Part shown: piece after piece, positions 38,511 through 46,783 of the stretch
Layout of the letters: every line of letters starts with the position of its first letter
How positions within the stretch are numbered: position 1 is the stretch's first letter
Source of the DNA: JBBQNY01 sp038255255
Lineage (GTDB): Bacteria; Pseudomonadota; Gammaproteobacteria; Xanthomonadales; Ahniellaceae
Assembly: GCA_038255255.1 (NCBI GenBank)
Contig: JBBSLL010000011.1
Location: 1 to 64,000, forward strand
Length of the DNA: 64,000 nucleotides
Reading direction: 5' to 3'
The notes under the pieces: generated by a model
Told to the model about the DNA's origin: nothing
Database searches by the model: none
The model's input: only the letters and a program-made list of their open reading frames with translations
Program-made: the position numbers and the translations under genes

Positions 38511-39560
38511 TCAGCTCGCGACCGCGAACTCCGTGGCAAGGTTGCAGCCTGCCTCCCGGCTGCGCGAGATCGCCTCTTCAGCGTCCGCGAGCAGGCGGTG
38601 ACGGGGACTGACTTCGCTGCTGGAGAGACCGAGGCAGATGGTCGCCTCGAATTCCAGATCTGCGATGGCGTTCGAGAAAGTGCGCCGGACAAACTCGGCC
38701 AGCGCCTTGAGTCCCTTCATGTCGTCGTGAGTGGAGACCAGCGCAAATGTCGCCTTTCCCACGCGCGCAACGATCTCGGTGCGATGCGCGATCCCCATCA
38801 GGATCGCGGCCATGGCCTTGAGCATCGCATTGGGTACGGGCTGCCCCGAGTGGCCATTGCCCTCGACAAAACCGTCTATTTCGATCAGTGCAAGCCCTAC
38901 CGAATAGTGCCGTCGCCCGGAACGGACCAGTTCATCCTCCCAGCGGACCGTAAACGAGTGCATGTCCGGCAGGCCGGTTGCTTCATCGATGCCGGCCGCA
39001 GCGGGCGCAAGCAATGCGGCACTTCTTTCGCGTGCCGCTTCGGCGAACGCAATCTGCGCCTTCCACTCCGCGGACGTCGCCCGCGCCGCGGCATCCTTGA
39101 GTGCGCGATCTGCGGTGATCAGCCTCTGCAGGGCATCGGCGACGAGTTGCAAAGCTTCGAGCTGGAGCGTGTCGATCTCGACCTTGCTCTTGCTGGCAGC
39201 GCACACCGTTCCGATCGGCCGGTCGGCGACGAGTATTGGCAGGGCGACGAAGCTCTGCATGTCGGACTCGACAGCGCCGATGGTCGCATGCACATCGGGA
39301 CCGACCCTGACGCTCGAATCGTTGCCGCTGAGCAGCATCGAGCGGCACATCGAGTCGATCCACGCGTGATCGGTGTGCTCCGGGATCCGCATGCCTCCGG
39401 TATTGAGCGCGAACAGCACTTCCTGACGCTGGGTTTCCCAGTTGATGGAAGTGATGAAGCTGGTCTCCATGCCCGTGACGTAGTGCACGAGTCGCAACAG
39501 GGGGCGCGCCACCTCGTCGAGGTCGGACACATGGGTCAGCAGGGACGGATCCTCGCTCAT
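38511..39560 (-). CDS. GAF-domain protein with degenerate GGDEF domain
   Basis: This 349-residue cytoplasmic protein has an N-terminal GAF domain (residues ~10-155: FVALPILVADRPIGTVCAAS) and a C-terminal domain with the GGDEF fold (ATGLPDMHSFTVRWEDELVR, then ARVGKATFALVSTHDD). The signature that should read GGDEF reads VGKATF, and no inhibitory RxxD site is evident, so diguanylate cyclase activity is not expected. A nucleotide-sensing or protein-binding role is more likely. The stop is at 38511. A TPR lipoprotein gene is immediately upstream. Confidence 0.85.
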   Translation of the reverse strand: MSEDPSLLTHVSDLDEVARPLLRLVHYVTGMETSFITSINWETQRQEVLFALNTGGMRIPEHTDHAWIDSMCRSMLLSGNDSSVRVGPDVHATIGAVESDMQSFVALPILVADRPIGTVCAASKSKVEIDTLQLEALQLVADALQRLITADRALKDAAARATSAEWKAQIAFAEAARERSAALLAPAAAGIDEATGLPDMHSFTVRWEDELVRSGRRHYSVGLALIEIDGFVEGNGHSGQPVPNAMLKAMAAILMGIAHRTEIVARVGKATFALVSTHDDMKGLKALAEFVRRTFSNAIADLEFEATICLGLSSSEVSPRHRLLADAEEAISRSREAGCNLATEFAVAS

Positions 39561-39691
39561 GGAGACTTCGGTGCGGGCACAGGCGGAGATTCTGTCCCGG
39601 GGCCCGACGCTCGCGCAAGAAATAACGAGGGGCTAATTTTTGAAACATTCAGGCACAACCGCGCAGTGCGCGGCCACGCCGCCAATTTGTT

Positions 39692-40975
39692 TCATCCCGC
39701 CCGCGCGCAGCGCCGCGCCAGTGCATGCAGTTCGACCAATTCGGGCGGGGAGCGACCCGTTGCACCAACACGCCGGAACGCTTCGCACGCGCGCTCGTCG
39801 CGGCCCGCAGCTTCGGCGGCTTGTGCGAGGAGGATCCAGCTGCCGACGTCCTGCCGCAACCCGATGTTGCGCTCGGCCAGCTCCAGCGCCTTCTCGACGT
39901 CGCCCGTCTCGAGCAGGAACTCGGCGTAGTGCTGCGCATAGGCATCCGGGTGGCGCGCGTACAGCGCCGCGAAGGCCGACTTCGCCTCAGCGTTCAGTCG
40001 CGCAGTCTCGGCCTTGTTGCCCGCGGCCGACTCGAGACCGGCCAGTGCCGCGATGAACTCCGGGTTGCCGGTCTGTTCGATCACGTCGACATAGAGTTTT
40101 CGTGCGACATCGAAGTTGCGAAGTTCCGTTTCCACTTCCGCAAGATGTTCCGTTGCCAGGAAATAGCGCGGCATCCGCTGGTGCGCAGATGCGAAGAATG
40201 ATTTGGCCGATGCGATGTCGCCGAAGCGGAGCGATGCGATGCCGCGCTGCACGTGCAGCCATGCCAGCGGCACGGGGCTGACGTCACGGTACTCGAGCTG
40301 CGCCGCGCGCATGAGGACGTTGACCTTGTCGAAATCACCCTGCATGACGGCGAGATCGGCGCGGTGCACCAGTTCGTAGAAGTCCGAGGTCGGCGGCAGG
40401 GCCGTACCGAACTCCGCCTCCAGCCGGTCGTAGCGGCCCAGCGCCAGATCGATCTCGCGCTGCTGTTGCGAGATCTCGGGCGCAGCGCCCGACTTTGCGG
40501 CCACCGCCAGGTCTGCCTCGGCCTCGGCGAATCGATGGAACGCGCTGCGCACGATGGCGCGCAGCACGCGATGCGAAGCCTCATCAGGTTCCTGGCGGAC
40601 CGCGTCGTCGAGCAGCGCCATCGCGCGCTCGGCGTCCTCCACCTTTCCGATGATCTTGAAGCGGTGGTACAGCGCCGACGCCAGCTGGTTGGGAACGGAC
40701 GCGGGCGGGTTCCCGGACATCGCGCGTTCGTACTCGGAAATGCGCGCGTCGAGGTTGCCGAGATACACCTGCTCGCTCGTCGTCCGGTAGTCCTCGACGC
40801 TGATCGGCCAGCGGGGGTCGACGAAGACCGGCACCGCATCTGCCTTCGGTGTCGACGCGTCTGCCGACGCGGCGTGCTGGTCGACGGGCCGAGTGGCGCA
40901 GCTGGCGAGCAGCGCGGCGAGAGCGCAAGCGATCGTCAAGAACGTCAGAGTACGGGTAGAAAAGAAGTTCGGCAT
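39692..40975 (-). CDS. TPR-repeat lipoprotein
   Basis: This 427-residue product starts with a lipoprotein signal (FLTIACALAALLASC with the lipobox Cys) and then TPR-like repeats throughout: ALYHRFKIIGKVEDAERAMALLDDA, EADLAVAAKSG, VQRGIASLRFGDIASAKSFF and ALELAERNIGLRQDVGSWILLAQAAEAAGR. Such proteins commonly lie next to DUF4331 genes. The start (ATG 40975) is set by the signal peptide; upstream open codons lie inside the neighbouring gene. It is 8 bp downstream of the prolyl hydroxylase-like gene, in the same transcription unit. Confidence 0.85.
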   Translation of the reverse strand: MPNFFSTRTLTFLTIACALAALLASCATRPVDQHAASADASTPKADAVPVFVDPRWPISVEDYRTTSEQVYLGNLDARISEYERAMSGNPPASVPNQLASALYHRFKIIGKVEDAERAMALLDDAVRQEPDEASHRVLRAIVRSAFHRFAEAEADLAVAAKSGAAPEISQQQREIDLALGRYDRLEAEFGTALPPTSDFYELVHRADLAVMQGDFDKVNVLMRAAQLEYRDVSPVPLAWLHVQRGIASLRFGDIASAKSFFASAHQRMPRYFLATEHLAEVETELRNFDVARKLYVDVIEQTGNPEFIAALAGLESAAGNKAETARLNAEAKSAFAALYARHPDAYAQHYAEFLLETGDVEKALELAERNIGLRQDVGSWILLAQAAEAAGRDERACEAFRRVGATGRSPPELVELHALARRCARAG

Positions 40976-40983
40976 GGAAGGCC

Positions 40984-42240
40984 TCAAAACGTGCGATAGG
41001 GACATTGTCGAAACCAGAGTGTCGCGAGCCACTTGACCCCGCGCTCGACCGGCAGGCCGGCGTGCAACGTGTCCGCGTCCGGCATGCCTTGCGCATCGAG
41101 GTTTTCGAAAACGATGGCATCCCCGGCGCGCGGCTCCACGCGCAGCCCGGCGCGAGGGAACTCGGTTGCTCCGCCGGCTTCGACGGTGTTGAGATAGACG
41201 CAAATAGTGCGCATGCGGTTGCCTGCGTTCGGCCGGTCACGCGCAATGGCGTCCGGAGGCAGATAGTCGCGATGCGGTCGATATTCCTGTCCGGGCTCGT
41301 AGCGAAGCACGATGAGTTGCTCCGCCTGGTCGAGCGGCAGGCCAGCGGCGGCGGCCATGCGTGCCTGCACCAGTCGCACCGCGAGGTCCTCGTTGAGCAC
41401 GTCGAACGGCGCGTCGTGGCTGGTGCGCAGTTCAACCGCGACGGGCTGGCCCGTGTGCGGATCCACGGTGCGCGATGGATGCAGGAGCGGGTTCGCCATC
41501 GCGATGAGGAGGCGGCATTCGTCGGCATTGAGCAGGCCGCGCACGATGCGCACGGCCGGCTGCGTGGAGAGCAGCTCCATCTCTGGCGTGCGAAGGTATT
41601 CGCTCAGGTCTAGCGTGGGCGGGCCTGCGTCCTGTGTGCCCATGGCGCCGGACATGCGCGATTCATCCAGCGGCGGCAAGCGTGGCGCGTGGACTTGGGC
41701 AATCTGCGTCCGGAGCTGCTCTGCAGCATCCGGGTCGGGGCTACAGCCAACGCCCCGCTCGATACGTTCCGCGAGCAGCTGCGCCGCAATCGAATCGCCG
41801 CGCTTGGCCGCCGCCTGCAGCAGCTTGGTGGCCAGCACCTGGCCCCGCTCGTGCGGCTTGCGCGCGAACACGATGGCTGCGGCGCGTAGCGATGGGGGGA
41901 AGCGGGCTTCGACGCCGGCGAGCAGTCGCGCATCGGCCCGTTCGTCCAAGGCAAGCAGGGTATTGCCGGCAGCAACCTGCGCGAGCAGGTAACCCGCGGC
42001 CACATGACCCGCCTGTTCGGCGCGCGTCAGCCAGGCAATCGCCTGCACGGGCTCCGGTGCGGTCGCGAGCCCGAACAAAAGCATTCTTGCCAGTTCGATC
42101 TGCGCATCGGTGTGTCCGTGGGATGCCGCGTCGCGAAAACTTTCCAGGGCGCCGGGCAGATCGCCTTTCGCGAGGCGCGCCTGGCCAAGTTGCCAGGCGG
42201 GTACTCCGGTTCCGTTTGCAGAGCTAGTCGAGTCGGACAT
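40984..42240 (-). CDS. Sel1-repeat / 2-oxoglutarate-Fe(II) dioxygenase (prolyl 4-hydroxylase-like)
   Basis: This 418-residue protein has N-terminal Sel1/TPR-like repeats (residues ~10-190: DAQIELARMLLFGLATAPEP, AAGYLLAQVAAGN) and a C-terminal prolyl 4-hydroxylase alpha-type domain. The iron ligands are visible as His and Asp in EYRPHRDYL and a second His in HAGLPVERGVKW, where Lys would bind 2-oxoglutarate. Substrate protein is unknown. The ATG at 42240 is chosen by alignment start (MSDSTSSANG). It is co-transcribed with the TPR lipoprotein. Confidence 0.85.
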   Translation of the reverse strand: MSDSTSSANGTGVPAWQLGQARLAKGDLPGALESFRDAASHGHTDAQIELARMLLFGLATAPEPVQAIAWLTRAEQAGHVAAGYLLAQVAAGNTLLALDERADARLLAGVEARFPPSLRAAAIVFARKPHERGQVLATKLLQAAAKRGDSIAAQLLAERIERGVGCSPDPDAAEQLRTQIAQVHAPRLPPLDESRMSGAMGTQDAGPPTLDLSEYLRTPEMELLSTQPAVRIVRGLLNADECRLLIAMANPLLHPSRTVDPHTGQPVAVELRTSHDAPFDVLNEDLAVRLVQARMAAAAGLPLDQAEQLIVLRYEPGQEYRPHRDYLPPDAIARDRPNAGNRMRTICVYLNTVEAGGATEFPRAGLRVEPRAGDAIVFENLDAQGMPDADTLHAGLPVERGVKWLATLWFRQCPYRTF

Positions 42241-42333
42241 CAGGCGGTCAGCTGGACAAAAGACTTGGCGCAGCATGGCGCCAAACGCGCTTCATGCGCA
42301 TCGAGAAGGGCGAAATGGATACCGGCCCCGAAA

Positions 42334-42362
42334 GCGCCGGCTCGAGCGAGCCGGCGCCAAAA
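42334..42362 (-). terminator. Possible terminator after the DUF4331 gene
   Basis: A near-perfect stem GCGCCGGCTCG-AGC-GAGCCGGCGC lies in the 129 bp between the DUF4331 stop and the next gene. On the minus strand it is followed by TTTC only, so termination would be weak. It could equally be an isolated palindromic repeat. Confidence 0.35.
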
Positions 42363-42369
42363 CCCCTTG

Positions 42370-43821
42370 TCAGCGGGGGATGCCCAGGAACGGGAAGTCG
42401 GTGAGGTTGACGCTGTCGTCCGCCACGTTGTCCGAGACGCCGGGACCCACGATGGCACCGAGCGAGTCGTCGATGACGTCACGCTCGAGCGTGCGGCCGC
42501 CGCACTGGGTCGTCACGCCAAGCTCGACTGCCAGGTATGCGCCACATGCGGCGATGGACGTGTTGACGATCAGGCGGTCGTCGACCAGCACGCTCGCGAG
42601 TGCCGCAGGTGGCAGCAAGCTGTTGCCCGTGATCCCGTCCAGCGTGTCGAGTGCAGTGATGTTGTTCTGCATCTCGGTCTGGAACAGGGACGCCCACATG
42701 GACGGATCCGACGCGCGGTTGTACTGGTCCTTCTTGCCGGTGTTCGCCAGCACGTCGATGAGCGCCGTGTTGATGGCCGGACGGCCCTCACGATCGATCT
42801 GCCCCCCCTGGAAGAACGTGCAGGGCATGTCCTTGATCTGCGTGATGCGGGAGATCGGCAACGAGACCGGATTGAAGCCGCCCGAGTTGGCCACCGGCTC
42901 CACCAGCATGTTCGCCGACGTGCAGTTCTGGAAATCGAACGTGAGCGTGCCCCAGTTCGTCCGTGCCACATCCTGCGCGCGGAAGTTGGGTGGGAAGCGT
43001 GCTCCTGCGGTGCGGATGACGGGGACCACCGCACGGTTCGCGGTGATGTCGCCGAGGCCCGAGAGCCACATCTGCTGGCCGTTGTTGTCGTACACGCCCC
43101 AGTACACGACCATCCGGTCGGGACCGCCGGGGGCCGCTGGACCCAGCACCTCGAGTATCACTCCGTGGCCAGTGTTGGTTGCATCGATCCAGTGGCCGGA
43201 GATGCCGCCCTGGACGCCGACCCCGCCGACGCGGGTCGTGGATCCCCACACCTTGACGATCGGATTGGCGCCGGCGTTGTTGAGCGCGGTGCTCTTGATG
43301 CCGAACACAATGGCCAGGGTGTTGAACGTCCCGAAGCCGTTGACGCCGGGATTGGTGAAGCGCGGCGCGACGGCTGCCCGTGTCCGATTGAACGCGTCGA
43401 CGTCGAAGAAGAACGGGTCGTCGCGCAGGCCCGCATAGACGCGCAGGTTGCCGCTCTGCACGGTGGTGTTGATGTCGCCCGAGGCCGTGAGGCTGCCGCT
43501 CGCGTTGCTGCACGAGAAGCGGACGCCGCCGCCGGAGAAGGTGCAGGTGATCGTCTGTCGACCGTTGGCTGCGCCGTTGTCGAAGAAGGTCCGGTACTGC
43601 ACGACATCGGAGAACCGCGAACTGGAGTTCGCGGCCGGCACGTACGTCGAAGCGACGATGAGCTCGCTGGCATCACGCGGATTGTTGAAAAGGTAGATGT
43701 CGTTGAGATCGGCGGCTGGATCGCCGGTGGGGAGCGGGCCATCGCGGTGATCCGCGGCCCACGTCGGCATCGACACCGCCGCCAGCACTGAAATCAATAA
43801 GGAACTTGCTAATGCACGCAT
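42370..43821 (-). CDS. DUF4331 family secreted protein with inserted domain
   Basis: The 483-residue product has a signal peptide (SSLLISVLAAVSMPTWA) followed by the DUF4331 start ADHRDGPLPTGDPAADLNDIYLF. DUF4331 resumes after residue ~305 (MPCTFFQGGQIDREGRPAIN). Residues ~205-305 form a separate unit: GHWIDATNTGHGVILEVLG, VVYWGVYDNNGQQMWLSGLG, RFPPNFRAQDV and WGTLTFDFQNCTSANMLV. This resembles a WxD...GxG..W domain found as tandem or terminal domains in secreted proteins of related bacteria. The function of both parts is unknown. Confidence 0.82.
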   Translation of the reverse strand: MRALASSLLISVLAAVSMPTWAADHRDGPLPTGDPAADLNDIYLFNNPRDASELIVASTYVPAANSSSRFSDVVQYRTFFDNGAANGRQTITCTFSGGGVRFSCSNASGSLTASGDINTTVQSGNLRVYAGLRDDPFFFDVDAFNRTRAAVAPRFTNPGVNGFGTFNTLAIVFGIKSTALNNAGANPIVKVWGSTTRVGGVGVQGGISGHWIDATNTGHGVILEVLGPAAPGGPDRMVVYWGVYDNNGQQMWLSGLGDITANRAVVPVIRTAGARFPPNFRAQDVARTNWGTLTFDFQNCTSANMLVEPVANSGGFNPVSLPISRITQIKDMPCTFFQGGQIDREGRPAINTALIDVLANTGKKDQYNRASDPSMWASLFQTEMQNNITALDTLDGITGNSLLPPAALASVLVDDRLIVNTSIAACGAYLAVELGVTTQCGGRTLERDVIDDSLGAIVGPGVSDNVADDSVNLTDFPFLGIPR

Positions 43822-44016
43822 CGTGGTAACCCCCGTGTTTGGTTCACATTTGTGTCAGAGCCACTCTCGGCCCGTGCAGCACGTAACAGTCTGCTCCGAT
43901 ACGGCATACCTGTCAGCCACCCTTCACGAATGAAGACAGGCACGCCGTCCCAGGCATGTCGACGCCTCGTTTCACGACTTGTCCTTATTGGATACGCAAA
44001 GTCCACGGAAAAGGTG

Positions 44017-44046
44017 ACAAAAAAATGGCCCGCCGAAGCGGGCCAA
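44017..44046 (-). terminator. Rho-independent terminator after the fibronectin-III gene
   Basis: On the minus strand GGCCCGC-TTCG-GCGGGCC is followed by ATTTTTTT. The stem is perfect with a UUCG tetraloop. It lies about 70 bp past the stop of the gene at 44114 and upstream of the DUF4331 gene on the same strand. Confidence 0.88.
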
Positions 44047-44113
44047 TAGTCAAAACCGTGTGGCACGTATTCGAAACCTTTTACGAACTCACGTCCGGGT
44101 TGCAGAAGTGACG

Positions 44114-45451
44114 CTACTCGAAGCCGTTCCCGAATATGACATCGGGATCAGCCGCGCCGCACGACACCGGCGCGACCACTTCGATGTCGTCGAGCCAATA
44201 GCCTGGACGGGAGACGGAGTTGTCGGTTCCGACCCGGAATCGGAACGAAACCGGAAGATTTGCGAAGTCCGCGAGGCTGACCCGCACCTGCGTGAATGCG
44301 GTATTGGTAATGCCGTGCCAGGCCAAGCGACCACCAAGCGGATTGACGGTGCCGTTGCCGTTCAATGGACCCGTATATCCGCCCTCGATAAAGCGGTTGG
44401 CGTTCGCAGGTACGGAGCCCTGCGCGCCGAGGATGTCTGTCCACGTCGTCCCGTTGTCCAGCGAGTACTCGAGGACGGTACCGTCCCAGTTGAGCTCGGT
44501 CTGCACGCGATGCCAGAAGCTGAGGCTGGATCCGGGAGTGGGTGAGATCGGGCTGGTCAGGGCAAGCCGGCGGTCGCTGACGTTGTCAGGGTCCGGGGCG
44601 AACCACGAACGCGTCGGCGAGCGCGACTGGTCCGACACGATCGAGAAATTCGCACCGACCGCTCCGCTGCCGGTGACGGTCCACAAGGTGTTCCCGGACT
44701 CAACATTGTCCGAGATCAGCGTGCTGCCTGGACCGGTAGGCACCGCCGTGCGCTCGATGGTGTTGGTGTCCGCGGCACCCATTGCACAGGCACCGTTGCC
44801 AACGCCTGCCGAATCTTCCGCGCGCACGATGTACGAGTAATTCGTGCCCGACACCACGGCGGAATCCGCGTAACCGGTTCCGGTGACGCAACTGCTGACG
44901 AGGTTGCCGGCGCCCGGGGTGAAGCCCAGCGTCGTCGAGCGGTAGACGTTGTAGCGGAGCTGCCCGCCGCCACCGCAGTTCGACGTCGCCGCATTCCACG
45001 ACACGTTGATGCCGCAGGTCTGAGTCTGCGCGCTGATTGCGGACGTTGCTCCCGCGAAGGTCGGCGGCAGGGCGCACACGCCGGTCGCCAAGGCATCATC
45101 GCACGCACTCTGCGGCGACTCGCAAGGCTGCACCGTGTCGACCGACGTCACGCGGTAGCTGTAGTTGCTGCCACCCGACACCGTGGTGTCGGGGAACGTC
45201 GTGCCCGATGTCACCTCTCCGATCTGCGTGAAGCTGGTTCCCGGGCAAGTGCCGTTGGAGCGGTAGATTCGGTACGTGGTGAGGCCGGGTGTTGCGGTCC
45301 AGGTCACGTCGATGCGGTTGCTGCCGTTGGTTGTCGCCGAGATGTTGGTCGGCGGCGCCGGTGCATTGCAGCCGCTGATGCCGTCGTGCGTCTCCGGGTT
45401 GTTGCCGACAGGGTCGAGGTGATCCTTCATGCGCGTCGTCGGCGTGCCCAC
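44114..45451 (-). CDS. Fibronectin type III protein, probably 5'-truncated
   Basis: The product from the GTG at 45451 is 445 residues with no signal peptide. Two fibronectin III-like domains occur (NISATTNGSNRIDVTW and GINVSWNAATSN), then a jelly-roll-like segment (WFAPDPDNVSDRRLAL ... GYWLDDIEVVAPVSCG) and the C-terminal tail DPDVIFGNGFE, a motif common at the ends of secreted proteins in this order. The reading frame stays open upstream to 45538 (DPTGGASLRDQYGGLF) with no start codon. This suggests a remnant of a larger exported enzyme that lost its 5' part. A terminator follows the gene. Confidence 0.65.
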   Translation of the reverse strand: MGTPTTRMKDHLDPVGNNPETHDGISGCNAPAPPTNISATTNGSNRIDVTWTATPGLTTYRIYRSNGTCPGTSFTQIGEVTSGTTFPDTTVSGGSNYSYRVTSVDTVQPCESPQSACDDALATGVCALPPTFAGATSAISAQTQTCGINVSWNAATSNCGGGGQLRYNVYRSTTLGFTPGAGNLVSSCVTGTGYADSAVVSGTNYSYIVRAEDSAGVGNGACAMGAADTNTIERTAVPTGPGSTLISDNVESGNTLWTVTGSGAVGANFSIVSDQSRSPTRSWFAPDPDNVSDRRLALTSPISPTPGSSLSFWHRVQTELNWDGTVLEYSLDNGTTWTDILGAQGSVPANANRFIEGGYTGPLNGNGTVNPLGGRLAWHGITNTAFTQVRVSLADFANLPVSFRFRVGTDNSVSRPGYWLDDIEVVAPVSCGAADPDVIFGNGFE

Positions 45452-45615
45452 GCCGTCCCATGCATGGAAGAGGCCGCCGTACTGGTCGCGTAGACTTGCG
45501 CCGCCCGTTGGGTCAAGTGCATGCGCCGCACTTTCACATCATCGCCCGGGCAAATTGCCCGCTCCGAGTTGCGCGCGCGATACTGTGGTCGAGCCACCCG
45601 CCGCGGGAACCACCC

Positions 45616-46623
45616 ATGCACAAGCGATTGTGGATCTGCTTCGTTGCAAGCTTCGCAGCGTCCGGGCTGGCGGTGCCGGCGGAGTTGTCCAAGGTCGCGC
45701 GCGAGCCGATCATCGACATGCACATGCATGCGATGCCGGCCGATGCCCAAGGCCCGCCGGGCATTCAAGTATGTGCGCCGTTCGAGCGCTTCATGGCGTG
45801 GGACCAGCGCAAACCCTACGGCGAAGTCTTCGGCCCCTCGATCAGCTTGACGTGCGCAACGCCGTTGCGCGGCGCGCCGAGCGACGAACGCCTCATGCTC
45901 CACACCATCGCGGTGATGAAGCGGCTCAATATCCGCGGCCTGCTGGACGGCACACCGGAGCGCGTGGCGACGTGGATGGCCGCCGCACCGGGGCTGTTTT
46001 TCCCCTCGTACGAATACGAAGCGACAAGTGCCTTCGACGTAGAAGAGGTGCGCAAACTCCACCGGGATGGACGACTGAAAGCCATCGCCGAGATCACGAG
46101 CCAGTATGCAGGCGTCGCGCCCGACGATCCGAAGATGGCGCCCGTGTGGAAACTCGCCGAGGAGCTCGACATCCCGGTGGGGATCCACACCGGTCCCGGG
46201 CCGCCGGGCGTCGCGTATCTCGGCACGGCGTATCGCGTACGAATCGGCAGTCCACTGCTGCTCGAGGAAGTGCTGGTCAGGCATCCGAAACTCCGGTTGT
46301 TCCTGATGCACGCCGGTTATCCGTACGCCGACGACACCATTGCCCTGATGTATGCGCATCCGCAGGTCCATGTGGAAGTGGGCGTCATCAACTGGACTTC
46401 ACCGCGCGTCGAGTTCCATCGATACCTGAAGCGCCTGGTCGACGCCGGCTTCATCGATCGCATCATGTTCGGCAGCGACCAGATGGTGTGGCCTGGCGCG
46501 ATCGAGATCGCGGTGAAATCCATCGAGGAAGCTCCATTCCTTGACCATGCGCAGAAGCGGGCGATCCTGCACGACAACGCCGCGCGCTTCCTCAGGCTCG
46601 ATGCCGAGGGCAAGCCGCAGTAG
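45616..46623 (+). CDS. Periplasmic amidohydrolase (Amidohydro_2 family)
   Basis: This 335-residue metal-dependent hydrolase begins with a signal peptide ([14 protein letters not shown]). The metal ligands are visible as [13 protein letters not shown] (HxH), [23 protein letters not shown] and the catalytic Asp in [12 protein letters not shown]. The family includes decarboxylases and lactonases; the substrate is unknown. The start (ATG 45616) is set by the signal peptide. Confidence 0.85.
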   Translation: MHKRLWICFVASFAASGLAVPAELSKVAREPIIDMHMHAMPADAQGPPGIQVCAPFERFMAWDQRKPYGEVFGPSISLTCATPLRGAPSDERLMLHTIAVMKRLNIRGLLDGTPERVATWMAAAPGLFFPSYEYEATSAFDVEEVRKLHRDGRLKAIAEITSQYAGVAPDDPKMAPVWKLAEELDIPVGIHTGPGPPGVAYLGTAYRVRIGSPLLLEEVLVRHPKLRLFLMHAGYPYADDTIALMYAHPQVHVEVGVINWTSPRVEFHRYLKRLVDAGFIDRIMFGSDQMVWPGAIEIAVKSIEEAPFLDHAQKRAILHDNAARFLRLDAEGKPQ

Positions 46624-46744
46624 CAGCCGCGTCGCTGAAGTTGCGGTTTCGGCGGGCAGACTCTCCTTACAGGCGCGCATCCATTGGGCAGGCGCGCTGG
46701 CTCGGGCTCGTCGTCGACCACGCGCGGGTCATGCGCCGGCTGGC

Positions 46745-46750
46745 TACAAT
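46745..46750 (+). promoter_or_regulatory. Possible -10 box of icmF
   Basis: TACAAT lies 34 bp upstream of the icmF ATG within GGCTACAATCGGGC, a context often seen before genes in this order. No good -35 hexamer is found at the expected distance, so this is only a suggestion. Confidence 0.3.
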
Positions 46751-46783
46751 CGGGCATCGACCGGGTTTCCCGGGGAGCACGCC

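Noticed and set aside
46624..46783. Cobalamin riboswitch upstream of icmF
   Set aside because: The spacer is only 160 bp and has no B12-box or the conserved helices.
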